Origin: Ipomoea triloba
Lineage: Eukaryota; Streptophyta; Magnoliopsida; Solanales; Convolvulaceae
Assembly: GCF_003576645.1 (NCBI RefSeq)
Contig: NC_044916.1
Location: 26,946,564-27,010,563, forward strand
Direction of reading: 5' to 3'
Length of the DNA: 64,000 bases
Part shown: one piece after another, positions 1-14,500 of the stretch
Numbering within the stretch: position 1 is the stretch's first letter
Layout: each line of letters opens with the position of its first letter
Translations under genes and position numbers: made by a program
Notes under the pieces: model-generated
What the model was told of the DNA's origin: nothing
Seen by the model: the letters and a program-made list of their open reading frames with translations, nothing else
The model's database searches: none

Positions 1-9
1 TTTTTTATT

Positions 10-61
10 CCCCCCCCCCCCCCCCCCCCCCCTTATTCTGTCTGCCTGCCTGCCTGCCTTG
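10..61. repeat. Poly-C run followed by TGCC microsatellite
   Basis: A run of 23 C (10-32) follows a short poly-T and is followed by several TGCC/CTGC units up to about position 61. Homopolymer C of this length is rare in plant DNA and is prone to sequencing and assembly length error. A second, longer poly-C run near 37.6 kb contains an N. Confidence 0.9.
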
Positions 62-839
62 GTCGAACTGAACTGTTCATAAAGAAGTAGATGTTTGGGG
101 AAGTGTTTTATGAGGTGTGTTGATTAATGATTATTTTCGTATCAATGTTATTATTTTATTCTTTGCTCTGGCTTTATATTTCTTTGAGAAAGAACTGTTT
201 TAAGTTCTTCGTATATATATCTCTACAGTTATATTATTTACCATTGTTTATCTTGCATTGTGGATCCTGGTTAAAAAATGTAGTTGGTATATTTACATAT
301 TAATTACAGACACATAAATTATTAATAGAGTATGTTAACTGTAGATACATAAATTATTAACAGAATATGTTAATTACAAATATATAATAATATGCCCTCG
401 TCCATTATTGAGCTAATTCTAGTTTAGATTAAAGAAGAATAGTGTAAAAACACAGAAAAAAGAATAATTTTCAGTTTTCTATCCAGTGAAGTTAGGTGAA
501 ATTTGAGAAAAAAAAAAGACCAGATCAAGTCTCGTCTTAAAATGAAGAGGAGTTTTTGTGTTCAGCTGAGCCAAAGTGTAGAGATCTTTAAGGTTGGGGA
601 TTCAACCTTTGAAATGAAAGTTAATTAAAGTATTATCCTTTTCCAACGCACTTTGCATTGAATTTTTAGGTAACAAGTGATAATAATAATAATATAAAGT
701 TTTGAGCAAGTAGCAACCTGAAAACAGAAAATGGCAATATTGCGAAATTGTGAAAGAAGAGTGGGGTTTTTAGGCACTTTTAATGTGGCTAGTAAATAGT
801 AATGTGGGCAGGGACAGCCGCTATAATGCTTTTTCGCAA
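62..839. other. AT-rich intergenic sequence upstream of the C2-domain gene
   Basis: No gene is recognisable. An imperfect tandem duplication of about 35 bp lies near 301-370, each copy carrying acataaattattaa followed by a tatgtt block. The rest is ordinary AT-rich intergenic DNA. Confidence 0.5.
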
Positions 840-1046
840 ATCTCCAAATAAATAAAGTTTGACGTTTAAAAATAAATAAAAATTCTCCCAAATTTCAAAC
901 TAGCCGTTGGCGAGAGAGCTAAGACCAGCTGGCCTCTGTCTCTCAGCTCCACTGCTCTTTTCTTCCCCGCTCCCACTCTCAAACTTTTTCACACCTCTCT
1001 CTCTCTCTGTGTTTGTGAGTTTGCGAAGAAAATACCCAGTTTAGAA
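840..1046 (+). promoter_or_regulatory. Probable core promoter and 5' leader of the C2-domain gene
   Basis: An AT-rich stretch at about 845-890 (aaataaataaag and ttaaaaataaataaaaatt) is TATA-like. It is followed by a strongly pyrimidine-rich leader with a CT repeat near 993-1007, typical of plant Y-patch and 5'UTR sequence, running into the ATG at 1047. The transcription start cannot be placed from sequence alone. Confidence 0.4.
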
Positions 1047-4000
1047 ATGATGTTCACTGAAGGATTGGATGAGTCTGCAATCAGCTGGATCAAACAGGTC
1101 TTACCTCATTCTCACATTTATCAAATTCATCCATTTTCTTCAAAATTCTGTTACATTGCAACATTATTTTCCCCTTTCATTTTTCAATTTTGGCATTAAA
1201 CTTTGGAACTTTATTATATTTGCTGCTGCAGGGCTCTGATGTAAAAAAATCTCAGAGCAGATCCCCGTTAACTGATAAACTTGGCGAAAAGTACGCAATT
1301 CCGAGGTCCCCTTTAGCGTACAGTAATAGTAGTTCACATGTTTTGCCGCCCTTGAAGTTCCACTCTGGACTTTTGGGTGCTCACAATACTGTCGCTCTAA
1401 GCACGGACAGCAACGAAGATGAGTATGAGGACGAGGACGATTATGATGGTGATGATAACGATAGCGAGAGCGTGGCTTCGGCCCCAGATGAGCTTCATTT
1501 GCACTACTCTGATGAAGAGATTTTTAACTTGAAGTCCAAAATGAATTCGAATCCAGGATTGGGCCTTAGGCCTACGCTGATTAGAGGGCTTTCCAAGGAG
1601 AATCTTCGGATTGAAGTGCCCGGGAATACTAAGAGATTTATTGATGGTGATTCAATGTTTCTGGGAAGTGCGACGAGTCTTGCTTCTGGTTCCCTTTCGA
1701 ATTGTCAGCTTCGAGGAAAAGTCCAACCGCATAGTGCCTATGTAAGAAACAATTTACATACTCTTCCTCCCGTTTTACTATTCACGAGTCAAATCAATTC
1801 TAATGTAGTTTCTAAATATATAAATTTTATATACTAATACTAAACTCAATATTACAAAAATTTGAATTCAAAATAACTTCAATCAAGTCTCTATCACACA
1901 GACTCAAAAAATGGAAGAGGGAGTAACAATTTTCCTGTTTGAGTAGTTATTGTTGAATCTTTTCTTTTAATAAGACAGGCTTATCTTGGTTATTATTGCA
2001 GGCTACACCGATTGGCAAGCTGGTTGATGAGTTGGGGACCCCCAGTGCCCCTCCCATTATTGTAGATATTGGAACAGAAGAACATCACTCTGAAGTTGCA
2101 GAGGCATCTGGGAGAATGGCTGGAATTGAGCATGTTACTGATGAAATAAATACGTTGAATGATGACGGGATAACTATGCAGGCGTTCAGTGGAAGTAAAC
2201 AAGTCTTGTCAGAGAGAATAAATTCTGCAACTTTCCAAGGGTATGATATGATAATTATCATCATCATTGCAGTTGAGAGTGTGCTTGTGTGCTTTTTCTT
2301 TCTTATTTTAAATTTTTGATCTTTTTCTCCCTCCCTCCCTCTGTGTGTGTGTATGTGAGGAAGGTTCAGTAGACACTAACAGATTTTTGGGTGCAGGCAA
2401 GATAAAGCAAATATAGGGGAGATGGAACCAAAGGCCTGTTTCCAGCAAGCTAACGCAGTCGAACATTCACTACATTATGACACCAGGTTCTATTCATCAT
2501 ACATCATACATGTGTGTGTGTGTTTATCTCTTGTAAGGTATTAGGAATCATTTTTAGGAACATTAACTTTTTGGTAGAAGATGATATTTATTTGCCTAAA
2601 TTATTTCTTGAAATGCTAAATTTCGCAATTCCCTTCAAGTTACATTGAGTAAGTAAGTTCTTATGCCTAGGAATAAGTTTCTTTCATGAACCTTATGTAT
2701 ATAAGGAACCCTCTTAATTGGTGCATTTTTTTGACTTAACAAAACAGCCTTCTATTCTAGGACCAGCTCCTTCAAAAATAAATTAGTTATAGAGTTGTTG
2801 TTGTTGTTTGTTCCATGCATATCTAATTAGTAACATAATCGTTACCTGATGTCATGTAAATATCAATTGCAGTAGTAGTTTTTTCATGTTTTATGTATTG
2901 AAGGTAGATTCTGTAATTGTCAATTACCATACAGTTCATATGAATTGCAAACGTCGCAGTTTAGGTCCCTTGCAGTTCTTAGTACTTTTTTGAGTAGCTT
3001 ATCATCTTCAAGACTTCAACTTCAAATTCAAGTATATATTGTAAAACATTGTAGAATTTGACAATTTACGTTTCCCTGACAACAGCGGTCAAAATGCATG
3101 GCAAGTGCTCCTAGCTTACGATGCTTGCATTCGACTATGCCTAAATTCATGGGCAAGAGGTTGCACGGAAGCACCTGAATTTTTACGTGATGAATGCAAG
3201 CTACTTCGAAGTGCCTTTGGGTGGGTACCCTTCTATGCTGTCTTATGAAGTCTACTTTCACACAGTGTAATCTATATACATTTTCAGTTTCATTTCTGTT
3301 TCTTATGTTTATTCTTTCCTTAACACTTTCTAGACTACACAAACTTTTGTTGCAACCACGGCATGTTCAATCAACAGAAAGGATCAACAAAACTACAGAA
3401 CAAGCACTGCCCATGAAAGTAAGAAAGGCAGTTGGAAAGATGCGCGTGGAAGGTAGAAGTCAAACTCAATAATCAGATTTGATCCAATTTATTCTTTCGA
3501 TTGCACTTGCTTGTCATTCTAAATGGATGTTAGTTGGTTATAAGAACTTCACAAGCATGTTTAAAAGGCTGATATACTCTTATGTATATAAACACAACAA
3601 ATTTTTATTATGTTTAGCATTAACTCTAAATGTTGTATGTAGCACAGGTTTCATCACTAACTGTTTTTATGGTTCCTTCTCAAGTCGCATCAATTGCTTT
3701 TTTAATTTTTACTAAATGATATTAGACTGACTATACATTTTGATTGAATGGTGTCACATTCATATTTTCAAGTTGAACATTTTTGTTAACACTCCATTAT
3801 AATTTACAAATCATCAAATGATGGCAGTTAGAAAACTCAGAGTCTTACCACGGAGGAAGCTTAAGAGCGCAAATTCACTTAGGGGAGCAATTTACATGCA
3901 AGTGGGTGCAGACTATGTCCGGCATGTTTCATCGGTAGTGAAGAACCGAATCAGCTCGCTCAAACTTCATTCACTTGTGTTGGCGTCTGAAGGTCTGTAA

Positions 4001-7000
4001 CCTCAACCTATAAGGCTATAATAAGTCATTGAAGGCTTTTAAGGTGCTAAACAATAGGTTTGCAAAATGAAGTCATTAAACGTTTTTACAGTGGACAAAC
4101 TATCTCTTATGAAATCTTAAATGCTCTGAAAGGAATTGGCTTTCATTATCCTCCCCTTATAGCTGATTGTCTGACTCAACTGAAAAGAATATTAGTTCTC
4201 TCTATATGAATGATTATCTTATAAAATGCTTCTGGGGGCTTTACATGGTAGCCTAACTATGGGCTTCTTGCTATCTTTTGCTCAGATTCACTTTCGTGCT
4301 TGGTTCTCTTGAGAAGTGCAACGGAAGATACTCAAGTTGATCCAGGTTCTGCTGTTTCCTTGAGGCCAGGAACTGGTGACTACCATGACTTGTGAGTTGT
4401 CAACTTATTTTGACAGTGCAAATTTTCTTGAAACTTCCCATCTCTTCTGTTATCATTGATCTTTAGTAGCTTGTGCATTGCTGAAAAAGTATATTTTACT
4501 TTTCAACTGTTTCACCTTACCAAGAAGAAAAACAGTTTTCAGCCAAATGACATTGTGGAAAAACAAACTTGTAATCTAACACATGATGTAATAATGATTG
4601 CAGTTTTCCCGAGAATCAAGGTGATGCCCTTTTGGTTGAAGTCCAGGATTCTAAGAAAAACATTCTTGGTCAAGCTACAATTCCAATTTCATCCACGCTT
4701 GATAACCTTGTATGTCCCGTTCCAACCACTAATTTGCGAAATTGTACCAACCACTTACTGTTTCCAATATGAATGTTGATCATGCCATTACATCACTTTA
4801 CAGAATGATAAGCTCCGGTGGTGGCCAATTTACCTCGAAGATCATGAGTGTGTCGGGAAGGTCCAGCTTTATATCAATAGTACTTTCACAAGTGATGAGA
4901 TGACACATCTAAAGGTTTGTATTTGCACACTGAACCTTTTATCATATGTATTCTGCTCCAGTTGGAACAATCACTTTTGTTGTCTACTTTTAGTTCAATT
5001 GTAGCTTGGTTTTTGTTTAGGCAATTACTCAACATAAAAAAGTATCATAAATGACCTCCACACTGATTCTTTTTGAGTTGTTACTTCAAAGCAAGCATTG
5101 AAACTGCATTGTTCAAACTAAATGTGATTAATTCTGATATGTGGCAGAGTGGACCTATTGTGGAGACTCTTGCGTATGATCTGTTGCTCGAGGCTGCAAT
5201 GCGTGCTCAACAATTTTCTGCACGAAACTTGGGGATAGACGAACCCTGGAAATGGTTGCTGGCTGAATTCTCAGATTATTACGGAGTCTCGGATTCATAT
5301 ACTAAACTGAGGTACCAACCAACATATCAAATATGCACATCCAACTACTTATCACTTGAAACATTGCTTTAACAACTGTTACTGCACAGATATCTTTCGC
5401 ATGTCATGGATATTGCCACTCCAACAAAAGACTGTCTAGAGCTCGTGCATGAGTTACTTGTGCCAGTCATAAAGGCCAGAAGTGAAAAAAGTTTAACGAG
5501 ACAAGAGGTATGCTCCTTTGGCCGCTTTTTCTGCATCCACTACTGCTGCAGCTTTTCATAATACAATGAGGAAACTTGTTTGGCTATTCTGCTTTCAAAT
5601 TACCTTTCATTATTTTTTTTTCTTTCAGAAAACCATATTGCTGGATTGTGAAACACGTGTAGAGAGTCTATTGGCAGACGTGTTTGAGAACTACAAATCA
5701 TTAGATGAAAATTCTCCTACTGGGTTGGCAGACATCTCAGCTCCCATACCAGAAACCGCAGCACCAGCACTTGCTTCTGCAGTGCATGTTTACACGCTTC
5801 TTCATGATATTCTTGCCCAAGACTCTCAGACAATCCTCAAAAACTATTTACAGGTGGGTGCAGTCTATTGCATCATTGATGGTTCATTACTCACAATTCT
5901 AATTAAATTATGCTTTAACAACAGACAGCAGCTGCAAAGAGGTGTAGAAAGCACATGGTGGAAACTGACGAGTTTTTGTCAACAAGTTCAGAAGGTTTCG
6001 TTATGGATTCAGTAACTATCTCAACGGCATATGCTAAGATGAAGAACCTCTGCATCAACATAAGCAATGAAATCCAGGCAGATATCAAAATTCACAATCA
6101 GGACATACTACCAAGGTAAAGTAAACATAAACTAATCAAAAAAAATTTTAATAATGCAGGCATCTTTTTTATGAAGTCTTGTAAATGCCTTGGGAAACTT
6201 AAACTATAACAACTATAATGGTGCAGTCAGTATTCAAATTTCAGTATAATTGCATTATAAAAGCTGATTCACTAAAAGATGAAATTGTCTCCTTAATTCT
6301 TTCAGTTCAATTGACCTCTCAAGCATCACGACATCAGTCTACAGCACTGAGTTGTGTAAGAGACTTAGAGCTTTTCTTGCTGCTTGCCCTCCATCAAGTC
6401 CCATGCCACATGTAAATGAGCTTCTGGTAGCAACTGCCGATTTTGAGAGGAATCTAGAGTTATGGAAGATCAGGTTAATGAGCTAAACTCTCTCATTCTT
6501 TCTTTCTCAAAGAAAAACTTTTTTATTTTTGCAGTTATGAATATTTGTGATTCTTGTGGGTCAAAAAAACTGTAAACATGTAATTTTTGCAGCTTTAGAA
6601 AAACATTTCAATACTCTTATTTTGCCCTCGTTTTTCATATTTTCAGCATGGTGCAAGGTGGGGTAGACTCAAGAAGCTTGTACCACAATTATATAATGGT
6701 TTGGGTGGAGGACATGCAACTTAATTTACTCGAACTCTGCAAGGCAGAGAAGGTAAATATCTCTTTATCAAGCATCACCATGAGTTACAGATTTAATTAT
6801 AAGTTGCATCCTCTCTTACAATAGAACCATTTTTCAGGTGCCATGGTGTGGAGTAATTACAAATTATTCAACCTCACCATTTGCTGAAGAAATGTTTGAG
6901 AAAGTCAAACAAATGTTACTCGAGTATGAAGTAGTGATTCATCGGTGGCCTCAGTATACGCTGGTCTTGGAGAATGTACGTTCGAGTGTGATTCAGCAAC

Positions 7001-8232
7001 AATTACATGTCTTATGCTGATATTCTAAAACTTTAAGTGGCTAATGTTTGCTAGCCTATATTTACAGGCGGTTGCAAATGTCGAGAGAGCGATTATAAAA
7101 GCACTGGAAAAACAGTATAGTGATATATTGACTCCCTTGAAGGATAGTGTTCCCAAAAGGCTTGGCATGCAAGTTCAGAAATTAGCAAGAAGGCAGTCAA
7201 CTACTCTATATTGCATCCCAAATCAGGTATGTTGAATGCTGAGTGAGACACACAGTTGTTTTCAACAAGAAAAGATCAAATAAGTGACATTTTTTCTATG
7301 TTTGATCATCATATGCCCAGCTGGGGACTTTCCTGAATACTATGAAGAGAATTCTGGATGTTCTCCACTGTCAAGTTGAAGAAATTCTGAAGTCATGGGC
7401 ATCCTACCTGCCTGGCAATGGAGACAGGAAAACAACATTTGGGGAGCAGCTGAATGGAATTACTGTTTTGCTGAGAACTAAATACAAAAATTACGTGCAG
7501 GCAATTGTTGTCAAGCTTGCTAGCAATGTAAACACCCAATTTTTGCAACAGATACTTGAAGCCCTATGAATCCCAAATGCTGCAGTTAAAACTTTAACAT
7601 AAGAATGATTTCGTTTTTCCAGATGCAAGCCAACAGGAGCACACGGTTGCAAAGGATCCTAGAGGAGACTAAAGAAGCCGATGGAGAGGCTGAAATCCGT
7701 GAAAGAATGCAAATGTTAAGCACACAGCTCTCGGATTCCATATGCAACTTGCAGGAGGTGTTTACAAGCCGAATATTCATTGCAATCTGCCGGGGATTCT
7801 GGGACAAAATGGGACAGGTTAGTACTAACCAACTTAAGTCCATGCAACTATGGCTATTCTTCTTAGTTCTGATGTGTACTAACTACTAAACCTTCATTTT
7901 TCACCAGATTGTATTGAAATTTCTGGAGGGCAGAAAAGAAAATCGAGTCTGGTATAATGGATCATATCATGCTCTTGGGGTATGAAATTTGAGTGAAAAA
8001 CCTATAGATATATCAACAGAAACTTGTCAAAGCAAGCAATTGGTTTTCTAAAAATAGGATATTTGTTTTGCAGATTTTGGACGACATTTTTGCATCCCAG
8101 ATGCAGCGATTGCAAGGAAATGCTCTTCAAGAGAAAGATCTCGAGCCCCCTCGCTCAATAGTTGAAGCTCGATCTATTCTTTCCAGAGACACAACTAATG
8201 GCCCAGACTCATCAAACTACTTGTATTTCTAA
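1047..8232 (+). CDS. C2-domain protein of the At4g24610/At5g65440 family, 22 exons
   Basis: Exons read from GT/AG boundaries: 1047-1097, 1232-1741, 2002-2240, 2397-2486, 3086-3220, 3334-3452, 3828-3992, 4286-4391, 4604-4709, 4804-4914, 5148-5311, 5390-5507, 5629-5853, 5925-6115, 6306-6473, 6647-6752, 6838-6975, 7068-7226, 7321-7527, 7623-7817, 7908-7979, 8074-8232. They sum to 3534 nt, giving 1177 aa with frame kept at every junction. Residues about 80-100 are a highly acidic Asp/Glu tract. About 437-545 looks like a C2 domain (DALLVEVQDSKKNILGQ, then KLRWWPIYLED). From about 550 a long helical region begins (YDLLLEAAMRAQQFSARNL) and runs to the C terminus. I recognise the family from memory of the Arabidopsis proteins, which have similar length (about 1150 aa). 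A distant relation to Munc13/unc-13 MUN-type tethering proteins, and so a membrane-trafficking role, is inference only. Two ATGs are tandem; I took the first. The gene looks intact. Confidence 0.9.
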
Positions 8233-8321
8233 GCAAACATGCATTGCATGGCTGCTTGCTTTTTGTGCTGTCCATATATTGTTTTGTACCTAAAATGCAT
8301 ATTCTTTTGTAAACTTTACTT

Positions 8322-8342
8322 AATAAAGTTAAGGTAATAAAT
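8322..8342 (+). terminator. Poly(A) signals for the C2-domain gene
   Basis: Two AATAAA hexamers (8322-8327 and 8337-8342) lie about 90-105 nt past the stop codon in a T-rich context, the expected place for plant near-upstream polyadenylation elements. The convergent neighbour ends at 8598, so the two 3' UTRs are close and may overlap. Confidence 0.55.
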
Positions 8343-8597
8343 AATTCTTTGATTCAGTATTTTGTTCTCAATTCAAATAATGTGACAAAGATGAGATACT
8401 ACTAAACAAGCTTGAAAAGTAAAATTTTCATTTCTGAACTGCAGTACGAAGAGTGTAACTTTTAAGAGTCTACTACTCACATAGAAAGTGATACAAACAA
8501 TATGACTGGAAAAGTTATGCAGGCATAGAAAACTCTCTTCATTTTAAGGTACATAACACAATTGGGGAGGACACAAGTTAAGACAACAAATCACTTC

Positions 8598-11500
8598 TCA
8601 GTTCCCTTTACCCTGTTGAATTTGTTTAAGAAGAGCTGCAGCCAACTGTAATGTTGCTTGCAGGCGTGTCTCGGGGTCTGAGTTGTCTTGTCCAGAACTT
8701 TGCATTGGCGGGTTAGATTGAGCACCGGGCTGAACAGGAGGCATTGAGGTCATCTGTTGTTGAGGCTGTAGCTGTACTTGAGCAAATTGTGATGATGGAA
8801 ACTCGGGTATATGATTGTTTGGTGGCACATAATTCTGCATAGGCCTGTATGCGTTTTCAGACTGGGGCATGGCACCCGGCTGCCTAAAGTCTTCACCCCT
8901 CGCTGCAACCATCGGTTGAGTCTGTTGACCAAGAAGAGACGAGGTCAATTGTGCCAGTTGTTCTGGTTGAAGTGTCATTGCGGTTGCTGAAGGAATGGAA
9001 GACTTGAGAACATTTGAACTTTCTTGTCCTGTCCTGGGCACAGCCAAATCATACTCTTGAGTGATGATGGAATTGATCGAGTTATAGGATGGTTGTGAAG
9101 CAATATTCGGTGTGCTGGAATTCAGATTCTGCATTTCATGGTTCCGCTGATGGAACCTATATTCATGTCCATTTGCATTACTGGGGTCTGGAAATTTACC
9201 ATTGGGATGAGACGAACCAGAAAATGAAGCGGGTGAAGCTCCAACAGCATTAACAAATGGTGAATTCCTAGTTACAGCCCTCTCCATGCTTGGGTAAGAT
9301 GGACCTGATGGATAAGGCCCAGATGATGCTGGCGGAAAACGCCCAGTTGGCGATGCTGGATTTGCATACGATGCCATCCCCTGAAATGGAGGAAGATTGG
9401 TGTCTTGCTTCTCGAGTCCACCATGCAGTTCATCATAACCGAAACCAGAAGGATCTAACCTCAAAATAAGACCTGACATGCTCAGTTTTCCTGGTACTTT
9501 CAACACTTTCTCTGAGAACTCTGAAGGAGGTACAAGAAACAAAGTAGTACAATCATCCAATTTAGCAACGGCTGCTCGCTGCTTTTCCCCAAGATAATTC
9601 ATAAATTCATTGTAAAATGAAATGTCTGGATCGTTTGCCGGAGCAAAGAAAACAACCCAAGAGCCAGTGGCCTGGTAGTAATGGTTTGCAAGCATATCTA
9701 AACTAGTCCTTGCTGTGCAATCCAAGTATTCAGGCCTGCAGAATTCCACAAGCTGTTTAATAACAAGCAAAACACAGATATATTTGCAATTTCTTTAACT
9801 ACAGCTACAGGAATATCAATCTTTGTACAACTTATGTCAACCCAATTCTTCCAAAATTGTATGGTAAATTGGTTAACTATCTTTAGAGTGTATCAAGTAC
9901 TTTTTATTACTCCATATAAATATCCTTGTACACACTCCTTAAAATTAGAGGACACCATTGAAAGGGAATTAGTTATTACACTATTACTTACAAATTCATG
10001 TCCAGAGGTTGTCCAACGGGAAAGCAACGAGCACGACACACAGGAGTTCCTCCCTTAGCTATAGTACCTTCCCATTTCCACTCTTTATTCACAGATGATG
10101 GGCGTGCTTCTGGAGTTAATCTTCTGCGCTCAGAATTTGTTGCCAAAGGACGTGAACTCCTCTGAAAACCTTCAAGAGATGCATTCCTCCTATCATTCTC
10201 ATCACCATAAGGAAGGTTTGATGAACCTGGGCGGTCAGGAATTTTTCTGTAATCAACAGGCCTAGAATCAAAATTTTTATCAAGGATTTCAATTTGTGGA
10301 TAATCATGGTAGATCCTCTGCTTGGACCGTCCTGAATCAGACAAAGGATATTCTGGAAGCTCATTGTCAGGGTGATAGGAGCTTGGCTTCAGCTTCTTTG
10401 CTTCATGAAAGAGCAAGGCATCCTCTGGCAAGTCCCATTGATCATCATAGAATGTATCTCGGCGAGGGAACTGGGGAGGAGAAAAATCATGGAAATCTTG
10501 AAGTCTTTTCCTTGGAGGACTTTGGAGTTCATATGCATGTCCTGGTGGCCCTAGTTCAGAGCCCAGAGCTGAGTATCTCCTCTGCTCAAATGCACCATCC
10601 TCACCAGCCCATAAGTTTTCCTTTCTACCATAATTAGCCAGATGAGGATCACTAGACTCCATGTCTGGGTAATAACGAGGAGATCTCAGGTCATGATCTC
10701 CAGTGACATTACCAAAGTTCCTATCCTGCCGAAAGTTCTCAGAAAACCCTTGGTGCTCATGTGTCCTGAAATGAGGGGATGGTGGAGAATTCATTGAGCT
10801 CCTATCCCGGTTGGAGGTACCAGATTCACTTCTGGCAAAACAAATATTTACACGAGGGTTTCCAAATAATTTTCCCTGCAGAGTTTCTTTTGCCCTGCAA
10901 GCTGCTGATACATTTTTGAATCGCACAAATGCATAAGTACGTCCAGGAAATGCAGTAATCCTATCTATCTCTCCAAATGGTGAAAAAGCCTTTCTTAGAA
11001 TAAACTCGTCCACTTTCAGTTGAGAAGGAAACCCTATCCATAAGACTGGACTGGGTTCTGCACTTCTATCACTTGCCTTTGGTTTGTCTAGTTTGTCCAA
11101 ATATGGTGGGTCAAGACTAGAGTAGCGTGTTCTTGACTCCCTTTGTGAAAGTGGGGAGCCCCTAACTGAAGGGCGTTCATCTCGGTGTAGTAAATATTCC
11201 TCACCTCGAGGTAGTGGTGATGATTTTTCCTGTTATAAGAAACCAATTAATTGAAGGATCTGACTCCAATAACATTTCTCAACAAACTAAAAAGTGGAAG
11301 TGGCAAATAAGTTTTACCATCATGACATAATCAGAAGTTGATGAGTCGGTGTAAAAGAGGCACAACATAAAAAGGGAACAAATGAACAATTGTACAGATA
11401 ATTCGTATGAGAAATAATAAAATAAAAAATCTCTAGTACAATGCAAAGATAGAAGCCTGAATGCATGTGAAGGATACATACAACCAAGAAGCAAGTTAAA

Positions 11501-14500
11501 ATATATTGTTGCAGTATTCTTCCCTATTACCAACCAAGACTAGCAAAATAAGATTATGACCATCTACAGTTCTACACCATGTTTTTTTCTTACCATATGT
11601 CACCTGTCACTCAAATCATCAAACAAGGCATGCAAACACAACAAAGAATCAAGAAACCACATAGCTGAGAAGAGCAAGGAGAAGAATGAGAAAAGTAAAA
11701 TTTCCAAACTTTTCTATGCAAAAATCTTTAAACACACATCACAATTGAGACAAAAGACAATCATCCATCTATAGAGAAAAATGGTAGACGTATTTCTTGG
11801 TATTAATGTCATGTAATACATAATGTAATATTTTGCTCAAGTAGGATCACAACCATGCTGTTAAACTTGTTTTCAGAAATATTTAGGAGCGGACAAATGC
11901 CAATCAGAAGAACTGAAGTTATTTCTACTAGAAATATAGCTTGAAGCAATAAATCAAAAATAACCCTCAATCAGGAGAACATAAAATGAAGTTTTGTCAA
12001 ATAACAATGTAATAGTACAGACACAAAAACTCTGCTGTAATGGAAATAGTGGAAGAAATGCTTGAGCCGGCAGCAGAATCTGCTTTCCAGTATGCTCAAA
12101 TTAGCAATAGTTCCAAGCTCCATTAAGTTGAGAACTTGAGGTATAATAGATAAAAGTAGATTTGGAATCATAAGATTATATCAAAAGGAGGCTTCATCAA
12201 ATTTCTGGGGTAAACACATTGTTTAACTGTGAAAAGCAGAGCAAAAAAGTTCGAATTAGGTTTTGATAGGAAAGGGACATTAAAACCACAGTATCCTAGC
12301 AAAAAACCTATATGAGTTTGATATTACAAACTAATATGCTGAATGTCTCTAGGACAAATGCAGTAATGCACCGAAGCAGATTGATTTGTCACGAGGGAGG
12401 AAAAAAAATTTGATGGCATCTGTTCTTAGGCTTATTGCTTGACCTATACCACTGTGAGAAAGTCCTATTCCCTGGCTCTATTGTCTTCTTGTATGAAAGT
12501 AATTGTGCTTTTGCAATAAATGGTTCTGTATTTGATGCCTCAGTGACTGGGATTCCATGGGTAGATGGTTCTGTATTTGATCACTCACTGACTTGGATGC
12601 TATGTGATCAACAATGGGCATTTACCAAGTGTATAAGACAACTCTTAACATTGGCTGACTGGCAACATGTCAGAAAATCAACCTTCAATAAATTACATTC
12701 TGGTTACTGCCTACTGGTACCATACACCTAAGATCTTATGATTCTTATCTAGCCATCCAAGCAACAGCATTGTTGATGTGTTTAAAAATAATAGGATGGG
12801 ATACAAGATGTGGTATATCAGGGATAACCAATCCTATCTTGAGCATGGAATCCATGGATTGCTTACTTAAAGTGAAGTTTCAATTTCACTGAGTTTCACA
12901 CTTTCAGTGGGGTTAACTTTTCACACACTACAAATCACTTGCATATTATAGCTTCAATGACTAAATATCATGAGGACCAGTCAATGAGGATTGGCTTCCT
13001 TGCAACGTGAACTCAGTTGGAAGAGCTTGAATCTAGACCTGCTTGATTAACATCTACTTGGGATAAAAGCTCTGTACTAAGTTTTCCAGACTTCCAGTAG
13101 TAATTCATCTCATCAATTAGTAATGGTCCATAATTAAGTTGCAAGTCTATTCATAAATTAATCATATGGCATAAATTGGCAGATATATGTTAATGCTTTT
13201 CTGCTTGTCAACTTCTCCCTTTCTTTTTGCATTCATTTCTTGAGGGGAAGGGAGGGCTAAAACAGGATTCTTGATGACATGAGTTCTTCTTCCTAGTTCC
13301 TATATAGTAATTCAAGTTTATAACAGAACATTACAAAGAACTAGTGCACTGTGATGTCTGAGAAATTCAGGTTCAGCAGATTCTGGATTTAGCTAAAATA
13401 ACCTAAATGGAAAATTCAGGATTCAACTAAAATAATCTAAACCATTATCCTGCACAGCTGTGCACAACAATAACCAATCACCTTGGTTTTCTGTTAGAAG
13501 TATGATGTGTAAGAAGCAGATCATATGAATCTTAGAGGAAATAGGCAATCCAATTATCTTTACTCTAGGGTAAATAATCATATCAACTGGCTAAATTACC
13601 CCTCAAATATAACTTTTTGAGAATGTCATCTAATTATCTGCCTCAATCGGCACAATTGACTAGTGCTTAAACATGGTTGTTGTGTACAACACTGTATACA
13701 GTGAGAGGCTAAGACACTGCATAGTGATAGTGGCATCCGAGATACCACTTGAAGTTGGAAATACTATATAAACGATTATGCACATCAGGATGTCAATGAT
13801 CTTGATCCTTTCCATATATGCAGAAGTCTAGCACATAGACATTGCAACTTGGTGGAGTTGAATTATCTGATGTATAGTGAATGCAGGCAGTTGATATTTT
13901 GTTTTCTTGTATCTGATCATCTGATGGGATCACAAGCTGATGTGTTATATGTGTGGGCTCAAAGAGCATGAATTTCAAACTTGATGGCAACAAAAGAAGC
14001 CACTTCTTCTCCCATTTTCTTGTGCAAAAGGAGATCTTAAACACATTAATGTTTCCAGCAAGCTATTAATAAGTTCTTTCCACATAGTAAGTACTTTATC
14101 AGACTTATGAATGAAAGACGGTAGCTTTCCAGGCTGTGAAGCAGGAATACATTGCAGCATACACAGTTATGTAGAGCTCACAATTCACATCCAGTAGAAA
14201 TTTAAAAATCCTTCTTACTATGGATTATTGATCAAATTGATATGCAATGAAACTTAATTGCCAAGTCATATAGACAATTATGATTCTGCAAATTAAGTTA
14301 GACTAGCAAGTTACTTGAAGATTAAAATCTTTGCAGCCTAAAAGTGATAAAACGAATGTCACAGCACTAAATTAATTTACTTGATTAACATCTTCAACTG
14401 AGGGTACATTCAATTATTTAAAAGGAAAATTGCATCAAAAAACAATTCAGTGATATTTATGGGAATATGAAAACTTTGTCCAAGGAAAGGTCAACTTTCA

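Noticed and set aside
11279..14160. Several open frames of 60-98 codons within the FPA-like gene's long intron
   Set aside because: Random-looking composition, no family resemblance, and inside an intron with well supported flanking exons.
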